A stretch of 50,037 bases of DNA from CAZKRL01 sp964555295 (GTDB lineage: Bacteria > Bacteroidota > Bacteroidia > Flavobacteriales_D > Sanyastnellaceae). The notes beneath the pieces are model-generated. The model worked only from the letters and a program-made list of their open reading frames with translations, made no database searches and was not told the origin of the DNA. A program made the position numbers and the translations under genes. Position 1 is the first letter of the stretch. Each line of letters opens with the position of its first letter. Below, piece after piece: positions 8,369 to 16,046 of the stretch. Location: NCBI GenBank assembly GCA_964555295.1, contig CAZKRL010000017.1, forward strand, positions 1 through 50,037, read 5' to 3'.

Positions 8369-9604
8369 TTAGTGAGCGATATTTTTTTCTGTTTTAGGCT
8401 CCTTAAAGAGAGCAGCAAATAGCAAGGCAACCACCAGTGAGTATCCTGCGAAAGCCAACCATATACCATGCCAATCTTTGGATTGGTCGGGAAGAATATA
8501 AAACGCATCAATTACTTTTCCACTGATCATACTACCGAGAAAAGCACCTACCCCATTGGTCATCATCATAAACAACCCTTGAGCGCTCGCTCGATTGCCG
8601 GCATCCACAACATTCTCTACATATAACGAACCGGAAATATTAAAAAAATCGAATGCCATACCATAGACAACACAGGAAAGAAGAATCATCCATAAACCAC
8701 TGGCGGGATCACCAAAACTGAAAAGCCCGAAACGCAGTACCCAAGCCAACATCGACATCAGCATCACTTGCTTTATACCGAATCTCTTTAAGAAAAAAGG
8801 GATTGTAAGAATGAAGAGCGTTTCTGAAATCTGTGAGATGGACAAAACAATTGTAGAGTACTTAACAACGAAGGAATCGGCGTATTCAGGAAGATTTCGA
8901 AAATCTTCCAAAAACGTATCGCCATACATATTGGTAAGTTGCAAAGCGGCTCCCAATAACATAGAGAACATAAAAAACAAACCCATACCAGGTTTAAGGA
9001 GTAAGGAAAACATCGAAAATGTACCCATGATACTTTGACTCCCCTTCTTTCCTGCCGGAACACATGCGGGAAGAGTAAAGGCATACAAGCCAAGAGAGAT
9101 AGCAGCGAATGCGGCAATAATGAACTGGTTCGAGTTGGCCTTGCTACCTGTAAGGTTGGTCATCCACATAGCAAGAATAAATCCTACTGTACCCCAAACT
9201 CGTATTGGTGGGAATGACTTCACAACATCCATTCCATTTGATTTAAGGACTGCATAAGAAATCGTGTTCGACAGAGATATCGTTGGCATATAACAGATCA
9301 TTGCACTGCCGATGACGTAATACAAAACATCTGGACTCTCAACATAGGGCACGTACAATAAAATGAGACCGTAAAGTATTTGAAGTATGCCATATAGCCT
9401 CTCGGCATTGATAAACCGATCGGCCAAATACCCTGTAAGTGCGGGCATAAAAAGAGATGATAGTGCTAACGTAGAGAAAATCGCACCAAACTGTGAACCG
9501 GTCCAACCCTTTGCATTGAAGCAATATGTGCCAATCGTAATTAACCATGCGCCCCACACAAAGAATTGAAAGAAACCTAAAACGGTTAGTCTGAGTTTTA
9601 TCAT
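8369..9604 (-). CDS. MFS permease, nucleoside:H+ symporter-like
   Basis: The 411-residue protein has about 12 hydrophobic segments and the nucleoside permease (NupG/XapB) look: K-L-R-L-T-V-L-G-F-F-Q-F-F-V-W-G-A-W at the N-terminus and R-V-W-G-T-V-G-F in the middle. It probably imports nucleosides across the inner membrane; the exact substrate is inferred from family resemblance. It converges on the GldA-like gene, with 32 bases between the stop codons. The upstream gap of 46 bases separates it from the dioxygenase gene, which runs in the same direction. Confidence 0.85.
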   Translation of the reverse strand: MIKLRLTVLGFFQFFVWGAWLITIGTYCFNAKGWTGSQFGAIFSTLALSSLFMPALTGYLADRFINAERLYGILQILYGLILLYVPYVESPDVLYYVIGSAMICYMPTISLSNTISYAVLKSNGMDVVKSFPPIRVWGTVGFILAMWMTNLTGSKANSNQFIIAAFAAISLGLYAFTLPACVPAGKKGSQSIMGTFSMFSLLLKPGMGLFFMFSMLLGAALQLTNMYGDTFLEDFRNLPEYADSFVVKYSTIVLSISQISETLFILTIPFFLKRFGIKQVMLMSMLAWVLRFGLFSFGDPASGLWMILLSCVVYGMAFDFFNISGSLYVENVVDAGNRASAQGLFMMMTNGVGAFLGSMISGKVIDAFYILPDQSKDWHGIWLAFAGYSLVVALLFAALFKEPKTEKNIAH

Positions 9605-9650
9605 AACATTTGAATATGAGATTGAAAAAATATTTTGATGTTCATCGGAT

Positions 9651-10625
9651 TCACAATGCTGTCATACGCTTGCATTGGTGATAAGTGCCCGCGTCGTTAC
9701 TCGTGGTAAGCTCATAAACATAGTGCGATTGAGGGAGTTTTAGCGCAGGCAAATCGATAGTAAAGGTATGTTCACCGGCAGATAAATCTCGCGGCGCAAC
9801 CATAGCTACACGTTTGCCTTGCAAATCATACAAGCCAAACGACACAGTGGCCGCATTCATCAAAACAAACGGTATAGTGGTTACCGAATCAAAGGGATTT
9901 GGGAAATTCTGACCCAACACAAACTGACCACCAGTGATATGTTCTTCATTCTTAACACCCACCACAACCAGATCTGGCACTGTAAGCTCTAAAAAACTAT
10001 CCCATGATTGATTTACCTCATCATAAACAAGACTCGCCACTTGACCTTCGGTGCCATCAGCAAAAGAACCATCTGACGATGCCAGCATAGGATCGAGACC
10101 CCATGCATCATACGGAGGCATTGCATGAATCATGTCTCTCTCCGCCTGAGGATATGTAAACTGAGTAACTTTCACCGAGGTATCATTGATTTTCACTTGC
10201 AGATGCACATGAGTGACTCGACCTGGATACCAACCCGGAAAAATCGTAGTGAATTCTACCTCACCGTTTGCATCTGTAAGTGCCCTGCCCCGAAGCCAGT
10301 TCTGATTGGTGGCATTCAAAACAATATGGCCTGATGTGTTATAACCACTATAATTCCCATCCACATTACAGTGCCATGCCGACACCTCAGCATTTACAAT
10401 GGGCGTGCAATCTGTATTTCGAAGAATTCTAAATTTCATTCGATGCAACTGACCCACTTGCTCCTCGCGCATATCGGTTCTAAATGTCGATGCCATTTGC
10501 CCGGGTAGAAATACAAATGGACCTGCAATTTCTGTAGGAATTACGTCGCATGCATGAGATCGACTACCAACCACCAAGCCAGCGCCGAGCAAACTCATGC
10601 TTTTCAAAAAGTCTTTTCTTTCCAT
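9651..10625 (-). CDS. T9SS-exported intradiol dioxygenase-like protein
   Basis: The 324-residue protein has an N-terminal signal (E-R-K-D-F-L-K-S-M, then G-A-G-L-V-V-G; Tat-like without the full twin-Arg motif) and an intradiol ring-cleavage dioxygenase domain at about residues 28-165. The 2-Tyr/2-His iron ligands look present: Y92 after W-H-C-N-V-D-G-N, Y133 in G-W-Y-P-G-R, and H139 and H141 in T-H-V-H-L. From about residue 234 a T9SS type A sorting domain follows (L-G-Q-N-F-P-N-P-F ... L-Y-D-L-Q-G-K-R-V). The enzyme would act outside the cell; its aromatic substrate is unknown. Confidence 0.87.
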   Translation of the reverse strand: MERKDFLKSMSLLGAGLVVGSRSHACDVIPTEIAGPFVFLPGQMASTFRTDMREEQVGQLHRMKFRILRNTDCTPIVNAEVSAWHCNVDGNYSGYNTSGHIVLNATNQNWLRGRALTDANGEVEFTTIFPGWYPGRVTHVHLQVKINDTSVKVTQFTYPQAERDMIHAMPPYDAWGLDPMLASSDGSFADGTEGQVASLVYDEVNQSWDSFLELTVPDLVVVGVKNEEHITGGQFVLGQNFPNPFDSVTTIPFVLMNAATVSFGLYDLQGKRVAMVAPRDLSAGEHTFTIDLPALKLPQSHYVYELTTSNDAGTYHQCKRMTAL

Positions 10626-10716
10626 GTGACAAATAAAAGTGAAAATATGCCATCTAACCGCGACATAGAATGAATCGCCACATTAATGAAAACAATAACA
10701 ATGCTAAATTCGTAAG

Positions 10717-11442
10717 ATGCTTTGGTATACCCCACTCGTTTTTTTCATGATCGCACTCTTATACAGTAGTGTTGGATTCGGTGGTGGTAGTATGTACCTG
10801 GCTGCGCTGTCATTCACTGCAATGTCACAAGATTCAATAAGGGTAGCAGCGTTGATCTGCAATTCCATTGTCACGGGAACAGGGAGTTGGAATTTTCTGC
10901 GACGTTGCAGATCGGTAGACAAGAGAATCGTTCCCCTCCTGCTATGTAGCACCCCTGCGTGTATACTTACATCGCTACTGAAATTCTCTGATCTGATCTT
11001 TTTTTCAATTCTGGGAATTGCATTGATTCTAGCCGGGATACTCATGTTGATGAAAGTGCAAAATGACGCAGTTAAGACGAGCAAAAATCAATGGCAGTTC
11101 TTAGTGTTAAGCAGCTTCATAGGCGCATTGGCGGGCATCACCGGGATCGGTGGTGGTGTTTATCTTGCTCCTTTTCTAACCCTGCGTTCATGGGGAACAG
11201 CCAAAGAGATTTCTGCGGCTTGTGCTCTTTTCATTTTGGTCAATAGCATAGCAAGTCTAATCGTCAGAGGATTGATTTCGGATATAAATATGCCTGCCGA
11301 GTTTTTCATGTTATTCGTTATGGTGACGCTTGGCGGATTTCTTGGTTCTTATATTTCAAGCACGAGATGGAAAAATGACAGGATTCAAAAAATCACCGGA
11401 GCAATACTTATCATTGCGGGCATCCGTATTTTGCTCCGTTAA
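10717..11442 (+). CDS. TauE/SafE-family permease
   Basis: The 241-residue membrane protein has 7-8 hydrophobic segments and the paired family motifs S-V-G-F-G-G-G-S near residue 18 and A-G-I-T-G-I-G-G-G-V near residue 140, which mark the two homologous halves of TauE/SafE permeases. Members export sulfite, sulfoacetate or other anions. Nineteen bases separate it from moaD on the same strand, so an operon with moaD-moaE is likely. That raises the possibility of a link to sulfur or molybdenum-cofactor chemistry, but this is context only. Confidence 0.88.
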   Translation: MLWYTPLVFFMIALLYSSVGFGGGSMYLAALSFTAMSQDSIRVAALICNSIVTGTGSWNFLRRCRSVDKRIVPLLLCSTPACILTSLLKFSDLIFFSILGIALILAGILMLMKVQNDAVKTSKNQWQFLVLSSFIGALAGITGIGGGVYLAPFLTLRSWGTAKEISAACALFILVNSIASLIVRGLISDINMPAEFFMLFVMVTLGGFLGSYISSTRWKNDRIQKITGAILIIAGIRILLR

Positions 11443-11460
11443 AATGAACTTGACCTACCA

Positions 11461-11715
11461 ATGAACCGCACGGATAATCTGACGATATTGCTTTTTGGTT
11501 CCATTCGTGAATCCCTTGGATGCGCACAAATTGAAATTCCGGGTATGAATGGAAAAACTGTTATCGAACTGAAGGAATACCTCGCAGATAGATTTCATAA
11601 TACCTCTGACATCATGAGATGCATGATTGCCGTGAATCAATGCTATGCATCAGATGACACCAAGCTAAATTCCTTCCATGAAATTGCATTAATACCACCT
11701 GTTAACGGAGGATGA
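11461..11715 (+). CDS. moaD: Molybdopterin synthase small subunit
   Basis: The 84-residue ubiquitin-like protein ends in P-V-N-G-G, the C-terminal Gly-Gly that becomes a thiocarboxylate and donates sulfur during conversion of cPMP to molybdopterin. The opening strand L-L-F-G-S-I-R-E matches MoaD. Its stop overlaps the start of moaE (ATGA), giving translational coupling with the partner subunit. No other cofactor-synthesis gene (moaA, moaC, moeA, moeB) is in the window. Confidence 0.92.
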   Translation: MNRTDNLTILLFGSIRESLGCAQIEIPGMNGKTVIELKEYLADRFHNTSDIMRCMIAVNQCYASDDTKLNSFHEIALIPPVNGG

Positions 11716-12131
11716 AAAACCATTTTTTACTGACCTCTGAGCTGTTATCATTACAAGCATTCAGTGAACTTTTGCATTACGACAACTGCGGTGCTGAAGC
11801 CATATTCAACGGCGTTGTTCGTCATACCAATCTTGCTAAAACAGTTGAGTATCTTGAATTTGAGGCATACTATCCAATGGTGCTAAAACAACTTGAGCGG
11901 ATTGCAGGCGAATTGAGAAACCACTATGAAATTCGAGTTATCGCATTGCATCATAGGACGGGCATAGTACCTGCAGGAGAATCGGCGGTGCTGGCTGGCA
12001 TTACATCACCCCACAGACAAGATGCCTTTGGTGCATTGAGTGCATTAATGAATGAACTAAAGAAAACCGTTCCAATATGGAAAAAAGAAGTTTACAGCGA
12101 TGGTCATCAATGGCTTTCGTCAACTCCATGA
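11712..12131 (+). CDS. moaE: Molybdopterin synthase catalytic subunit
   Basis: The 139-residue subunit shows the MoaE features: F-N-G-V-V-R-H near residue 35, a central H-H-R-T-G residue cluster, S-P-H-R-Q-D-A-F, and the catalytic-lysine region P-I-W-K-K-E near the C-terminus. It forms a heterotetramer with MoaD. The 3' end overlaps the convergent membrane-protein gene by 25 bases, so neither gene has its own downstream terminator within the gap. Confidence 0.94.
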   Translation: MKNHFLLTSELLSLQAFSELLHYDNCGAEAIFNGVVRHTNLAKTVEYLEFEAYYPMVLKQLERIAGELRNHYEIRVIALHHRTGIVPAGESAVLAGITSPHRQDAFGALSALMNELKKTVPIWKKEVYSDGHQWLSSTP

Positions 12132-12724
12132 AAAAAATTCGGAAAGGGGCGTAATCCTTGCATCTGCTCATAATATCGCTGAGCAACTGTCTGAGCATCT
12201 TGATCTTCGGGATGATGAATCGCATACACCAAAAGCTCCCGGTAATAATTGTCGTCATAGCGCCAGTGAATCCGAGTCTCAACAGAAATTGTCATGTAAA
12301 AAACAATCAGCATTGATAGAGGAACTCCACGCACCAAAAGCGATTTACTAAAATTTGGTATCCTGTCTTCGAAGAGATACAGACCAAAAAACAACACCAA
12401 TCCGAGGAGCACAGAAATCAAAAGGGAAATATGCTCTCGCCATGGGTGGTAGACTTCATGAAACCAAACGCACCAGAAAACAGCTGCAAATAAAAGGCCT
12501 CCTAAAACTCTAAAAACGATGAGAAGCTTCTCCTCGTCATCATGCCGGAACAAAGCGAGCAGAAAAAAGGTTTTTTTCCGGAACCCGACTCCCGCAGCAA
12601 CGAAATATGCGGAAAATAATACCGTAGCGCACAACAAAGCCGACTCATCAAATGGAAAGGTGTTATACCTCATGATCAATACCATAAGGTAAAAAGCGGC
12701 CGCTACCAATTCAACAACCCCCAT
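12107..12724 (-). CDS. Hypothetical membrane protein
   Basis: I do not recognise this 205-residue protein. It has about five hydrophobic segments: two near the N-terminus (residues 2-17 and 30-46), then at about 68-87, 100-117 and 130-146. A soluble C-terminal tail of about 55 residues is rich in Asp, Tyr and His. It starts one base after the stop of the exonuclease III gene and is therefore the last gene of that operon. Its 3' end runs 25 bases into moaE on the other strand. Confidence 0.8.
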   Translation of the reverse strand: MGVVELVAAAFYLMVLIMRYNTFPFDESALLCATVLFSAYFVAAGVGFRKKTFFLLALFRHDDEEKLLIVFRVLGGLLFAAVFWCVWFHEVYHPWREHISLLISVLLGLVLFFGLYLFEDRIPNFSKSLLVRGVPLSMLIVFYMTISVETRIHWRYDDNYYRELLVYAIHHPEDQDAQTVAQRYYEQMQGLRPFPNFFHGVDESH

Positions 12725-12725
12725 G

Positions 12726-13484
12726 TCAGATCTCTATACCTACAGGACAATGATCACTGCCCAAAATATCGTTGAGAATGAAAGTGCTCTTGATTTTGGG
12801 TAGCATCAACTTACTTACGATTACATAATCAATCCTCCAGCCGACATTCTTAGCGCGGGAGTTGAAGCGTGCACTCCACCAGCTGTATTTCACAACATCG
12901 GGATTAAAATGACGAAAAGTATCCACAAAGCCATTATCAAAATAGCGTTGTAATCCATCAATCTCATCTTGCGTATACCCCGCAGATTTATTGTAATTGC
13001 TTTTCGGATTGGCCAAATCTATTGGGGCATGTGCTACATTCATATCGCCACACCAAATGACAGGCTTTGACTTCTCGAGCGACTTCAGGTAATCGAGCAA
13101 CGCCAAATCCCAAGTTTTGCGATACCCAAGTTTCACCAATTCTGAGCCGCTATTGGGCACATAGGTATTGACAAGCCAGAAATCAGCGAACTCACAAGTA
13201 ATTACTCTTCCCTGATCATCATGAGCTGCAATACCCAAACCATTTATAACCTTTAACGGCTCACTTTTAGATAAGACTGCAGTGCCACTATACCCTGCCT
13301 TTTCAGCGCTGTTGCTGTAAATAAAATAATCATCAAAACCTATCAATGCCTCATTCACCTGCTCGTCGTTTGCTTTGGTTTCTTGCAGACAGAGAATATC
13401 AGGTCGCATAGATTTCACATCATTCAAGAAAGTCTTCTTGGTAATGGCTCGAACACCATTGACATTAAAAGAAATTATTTTCAT
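12726..13484 (-). CDS. xth: Exodeoxyribonuclease III (AP endonuclease)
   Basis: The 252-residue enzyme has the exonuclease III/APE1 motifs: I-S-F-N-V-N-G-V-R-A at the start, C-L-Q-E-T-K-A with the metal-binding Glu, W-C-G-D-M-N-V-A with the active-site Asp and Asn, and G-S-D-H-C-P-V with the catalytic Asp-His pair at the end. It cuts at abasic sites in base-excision repair. It lies three bases downstream of the carboxylase gene and one base upstream of the membrane-protein gene, so it is mid-operon. Confidence 0.95.
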   Translation of the reverse strand: MKIISFNVNGVRAITKKTFLNDVKSMRPDILCLQETKANDEQVNEALIGFDDYFIYSNSAEKAGYSGTAVLSKSEPLKVINGLGIAAHDDQGRVITCEFADFWLVNTYVPNSGSELVKLGYRKTWDLALLDYLKSLEKSKPVIWCGDMNVAHAPIDLANPKSNYNKSAGYTQDEIDGLQRYFDNGFVDTFRHFNPDVVKYSWWSARFNSRAKNVGWRIDYVIVSKLMLPKIKSTFILNDILGSDHCPVGIEI

Positions 13485-13487
13485 TGG

Positions 13488-15125
13488 TTAAGTTTGAATG
13501 ATTCCTACGTTATATTGTTTTTCAGCGGGTGCATTATTGGCGGCTTCGATCCCCATGCTGATCCAGGTTCGGGTGTCTATAGGATCAATCACAGCATCAA
13601 GCCAAAGTCGAGATGCGGCATAATACGGAGAGGTCTGCTCATCATATCGACCTTTGATTTTCTGAAACAACTCCTCCTCTCTTTCGGGAGTAATGACCTC
13701 ACCTTTCGCCTTCATTGACGCTACTTCAATCTGTAATAATACCTTTGCGGCCTGAGCTCCGCCCATTACTGCAACCTGAGCCGTGGGCCATCCCACAATG
13801 AGTCTTGGATCATAGGCCTTACCGCACATCGCGTAATTACCCGCGCCATAGCTATTCCCCATGATAACAGTAAACTTTGGAACGACACTGTTGCTTTGCG
13901 CATTCACAAGCTTGGCTCCGTCTTTGATGATACCCGCATGCTCACTTCTAGAGCCCACCATAAAACCGGTTACATCCTGAAAAAAAACCAGTGGAATATT
14001 CCGCTGGTTGCAATTCATAATAAACCGTGCTGCCTTATCTGCGCTATCATTATATATCACCCCGCCGATTTGCATTCCATCCTTTTTGCTCTTCACCATC
14101 AATCGTTGATTGGCAACAATTCCCACACTCCAACCATCGATACGTGCGGTTGCACAGAAGATGGTTTTACCATAATCGGGCTTATATTCTGTGTAACCGC
14201 CAGCATCAATAATTCTAAGAATGACGTCTTCTACACGATAGGGCTTGACTCTATCATCAGGAAAAATGCCATACATCTCCTTTGCATCAAAGTCAGGACT
14301 CTTGGGCTCAATGCGATCGAAACCAGCACTAATGCCCTTTTTCCCAAGCGACTTCATAATTTCTCTCAAACGCAATAAAGCATCATCATCATCTTTGGCC
14401 TTGTAATCTGTAACTCCGGAAATTTCGCAATGGGTCGTAGCGCCACCCAAGGTTTCATTATCAATATTCTCACCTACTGCCGCCTTGACCAAATAAGAAC
14501 CTGCCAAGAAAATACTACCTGTTTTGTCTACAATCAGTGCCTCGTCACTCATGATGGGCAAATAGGCTCCACCCGCAACACAACTTCCCATGATTGCAGC
14601 AATTTGCGGTATCCCCATCGAACTCATGATTGCATTGTTCCTAAAGATTCTACCGAAATGTTCCTTATCAGGAAATATCTCATCTTGCATAGGAAGAAAG
14701 ACTCCGGCACTATCAACCAGATAAATAATTGGTAATCGGTTTTCAATAGCAATCTCCTGCGCCCGTAAATTCTTTTTACCTGTCATTGGAAACCATGCGC
14801 CCGCCTTAACGGTTGCGTCATTTGCTACCACGATACACTGGCGGCCTGACACGTACCCTATCTCCACCACAACCCCTGCAGAAGGGCAACCGCCATGCTC
14901 TTGGTACATCCCATCAGCTGCAAATGCTCCCACCTCGATTCTTGGTCGATTCAAATCAAAAAGCTTATTCAGCCGTTCTCTTACGAATAATTTTCCCTTT
15001 TCGTGTTCCTTTTGTATTCGTGCTTTACCTCCACCCTCATAGATTTTCTCCAACTTTCGTCGAAGTGCATCCACCTGCTGCATCATTTTATCTTCATTAC
15101 GATTGAAATCTTCAGTTAAAGCCAT
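13488..15125 (-). CDS. Acyl-CoA carboxylase, carboxyltransferase (beta) subunit
   Basis: The 545-residue protein has the two-half crotonase-like fold of biotin-dependent carboxyltransferases. The phrases E-H-F-G-R-I-F, G-I-P-Q-I-A-A-I-M-G-S-C-V-A-G-G-A-Y and the length fit the methylcrotonyl-CoA carboxylase beta group better than short propionyl-CoA forms. It would act in leucine or branched-acid breakdown. No biotin carboxylase/carrier subunit is near, so it must be encoded elsewhere. The second half contains F-F-Q-D-V-T-G-F-M-V-G and G-A-G-N-Y-A-M-C-G, as expected. Substrate (methylcrotonyl versus other acyl-CoA) is uncertain. Confidence 0.92.
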   Translation of the reverse strand: MALTEDFNRNEDKMMQQVDALRRKLEKIYEGGGKARIQKEHEKGKLFVRERLNKLFDLNRPRIEVGAFAADGMYQEHGGCPSAGVVVEIGYVSGRQCIVVANDATVKAGAWFPMTGKKNLRAQEIAIENRLPIIYLVDSAGVFLPMQDEIFPDKEHFGRIFRNNAIMSSMGIPQIAAIMGSCVAGGAYLPIMSDEALIVDKTGSIFLAGSYLVKAAVGENIDNETLGGATTHCEISGVTDYKAKDDDDALLRLREIMKSLGKKGISAGFDRIEPKSPDFDAKEMYGIFPDDRVKPYRVEDVILRIIDAGGYTEYKPDYGKTIFCATARIDGWSVGIVANQRLMVKSKKDGMQIGGVIYNDSADKAARFIMNCNQRNIPLVFFQDVTGFMVGSRSEHAGIIKDGAKLVNAQSNSVVPKFTVIMGNSYGAGNYAMCGKAYDPRLIVGWPTAQVAVMGGAQAAKVLLQIEVASMKAKGEVITPEREEELFQKIKGRYDEQTSPYYAASRLWLDAVIDPIDTRTWISMGIEAANNAPAEKQYNVGIIQT

Positions 15126-15195
15126 AGAACAAGTTTACCAGCGCAATTTAAGTATTCAATCCCTTACGAAATGGATTCCAGATCCAACGAAATTA

Positions 15196-15561
15196 TTACC
15201 GGACCACACAGCTGTTACCGATACAACCGCGATTGCGTGCCACCCAATCATAGATTCTGTCTCTCAACGATTTCGGCACCCAAACTAAATATTTAGCCAA
15301 ATTCCAAAAGCCCTTTATATTCCTGAAGACCCTTATCACAGCATCCGACTTTATATGAACTTCATTATGGCAGATTACCACTACGGAGGTCTCACATAGA
15401 TTGTGCAAATTATTATCTGCGATACAATGCAATCCCCTTGGCTCATGTGAAGACAGCAATCGTATTTCTTCAGTAAAAGATCTTCTATGCAACCACTTCA
15501 CAAAAGTTCTGCAAAAACCACACCTACCGTCATAAATGATTGTCATTCTGTTCTCGTTCAA
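15196..15561 (-). CDS. DCC-family (DUF393) thiol-disulfide oxidoreductase-like protein
   Basis: The 121-residue protein opens with I-I-Y-D-G-R-C-G-F-C, the D-G-x-C-x-x-C motif that defines the DCC/DUF393 family, followed by F-V-K-W-L. The family is thioredoxin-like, but its substrate is unknown. An internal Met (M-T-I-I-Y-D-G) five residues in is an alternative start. It lies 70 bases upstream of the carboxylase gene and 13 bases downstream of the small secreted-protein gene, in the same direction. Confidence 0.85.
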   Translation of the reverse strand: MNENRMTIIYDGRCGFCRTFVKWLHRRSFTEEIRLLSSHEPRGLHCIADNNLHNLCETSVVVICHNEVHIKSDAVIRVFRNIKGFWNLAKYLVWVPKSLRDRIYDWVARNRGCIGNSCVVR

Positions 15562-15574
15562 TTTCCCTAAACCC

Positions 15575-15961
15575 TTAAAGGTGACAATTCTTTCTGTCAG
15601 CCTTTACAATATTCAAGTCATCGAGATCAATCGAATCAATTTGATCCTTTGGGGTTTTAACGTCAAAAACCAAACCACTGATTTTAGGTTTCAGACTTTT
15701 ACCTGCACCAACGCAAAGACTCATTTTACCGGTTGATTCCAAAACCTTTATTCCTTTCATTAGAAATAATGTCATTTCAAAGTCAACCGCTACATCATTG
15801 TTGTTAATCACTTCGATCAACAACAATTGTTCGTCGCTTTTTCCTTTCTCCCATTTGTAGTTAATGGCAAGTCCGTCATCCAGTTTCAAAAGCTGCATTT
15901 GACCTGATGATTCGTAAGCCCCTCCCATCCATATAAGCAATACACAGACCAGGTTTCTCAT
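15575..15961 (-). CDS. Small secreted hypothetical protein
   Basis: The 128-residue protein has a plausible signal peptide (L-V-C-V-L-L-I-W-M-G-G-A then S-S-G-Q). The mature part has alternating hydrophobic residues resembling a single beta-sandwich domain (L-L-L-I-E-V-I-N-N-N-D-V-A-V-D-F), as in extracellular adhesion or chaperone-like folds. I recognise no family. It is probably the first gene of the run toward the DCC protein and carboxylase. Confidence 0.72.
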   Translation of the reverse strand: MRNLVCVLLIWMGGAYESSGQMQLLKLDDGLAINYKWEKGKSDEQLLLIEVINNNDVAVDFEMTLFLMKGIKVLESTGKMSLCVGAGKSLKPKISGLVFDVKTPKDQIDSIDLDDLNIVKADRKNCHL

Positions 15962-16046
15962 AACTTATAAATCGATTTGAACTACATAATTAAGTCACAA
16001 TTTCGAAAAACACAACGAGGCATTAAAAATGAGATAAACGCAATAA

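Noticed and set aside
15126..15195. A possible small RNA or tRNA in the gap between the DCC gene and the carboxylase
   Set aside because: No cloverleaf, CCA end or strong hairpin could be drawn.
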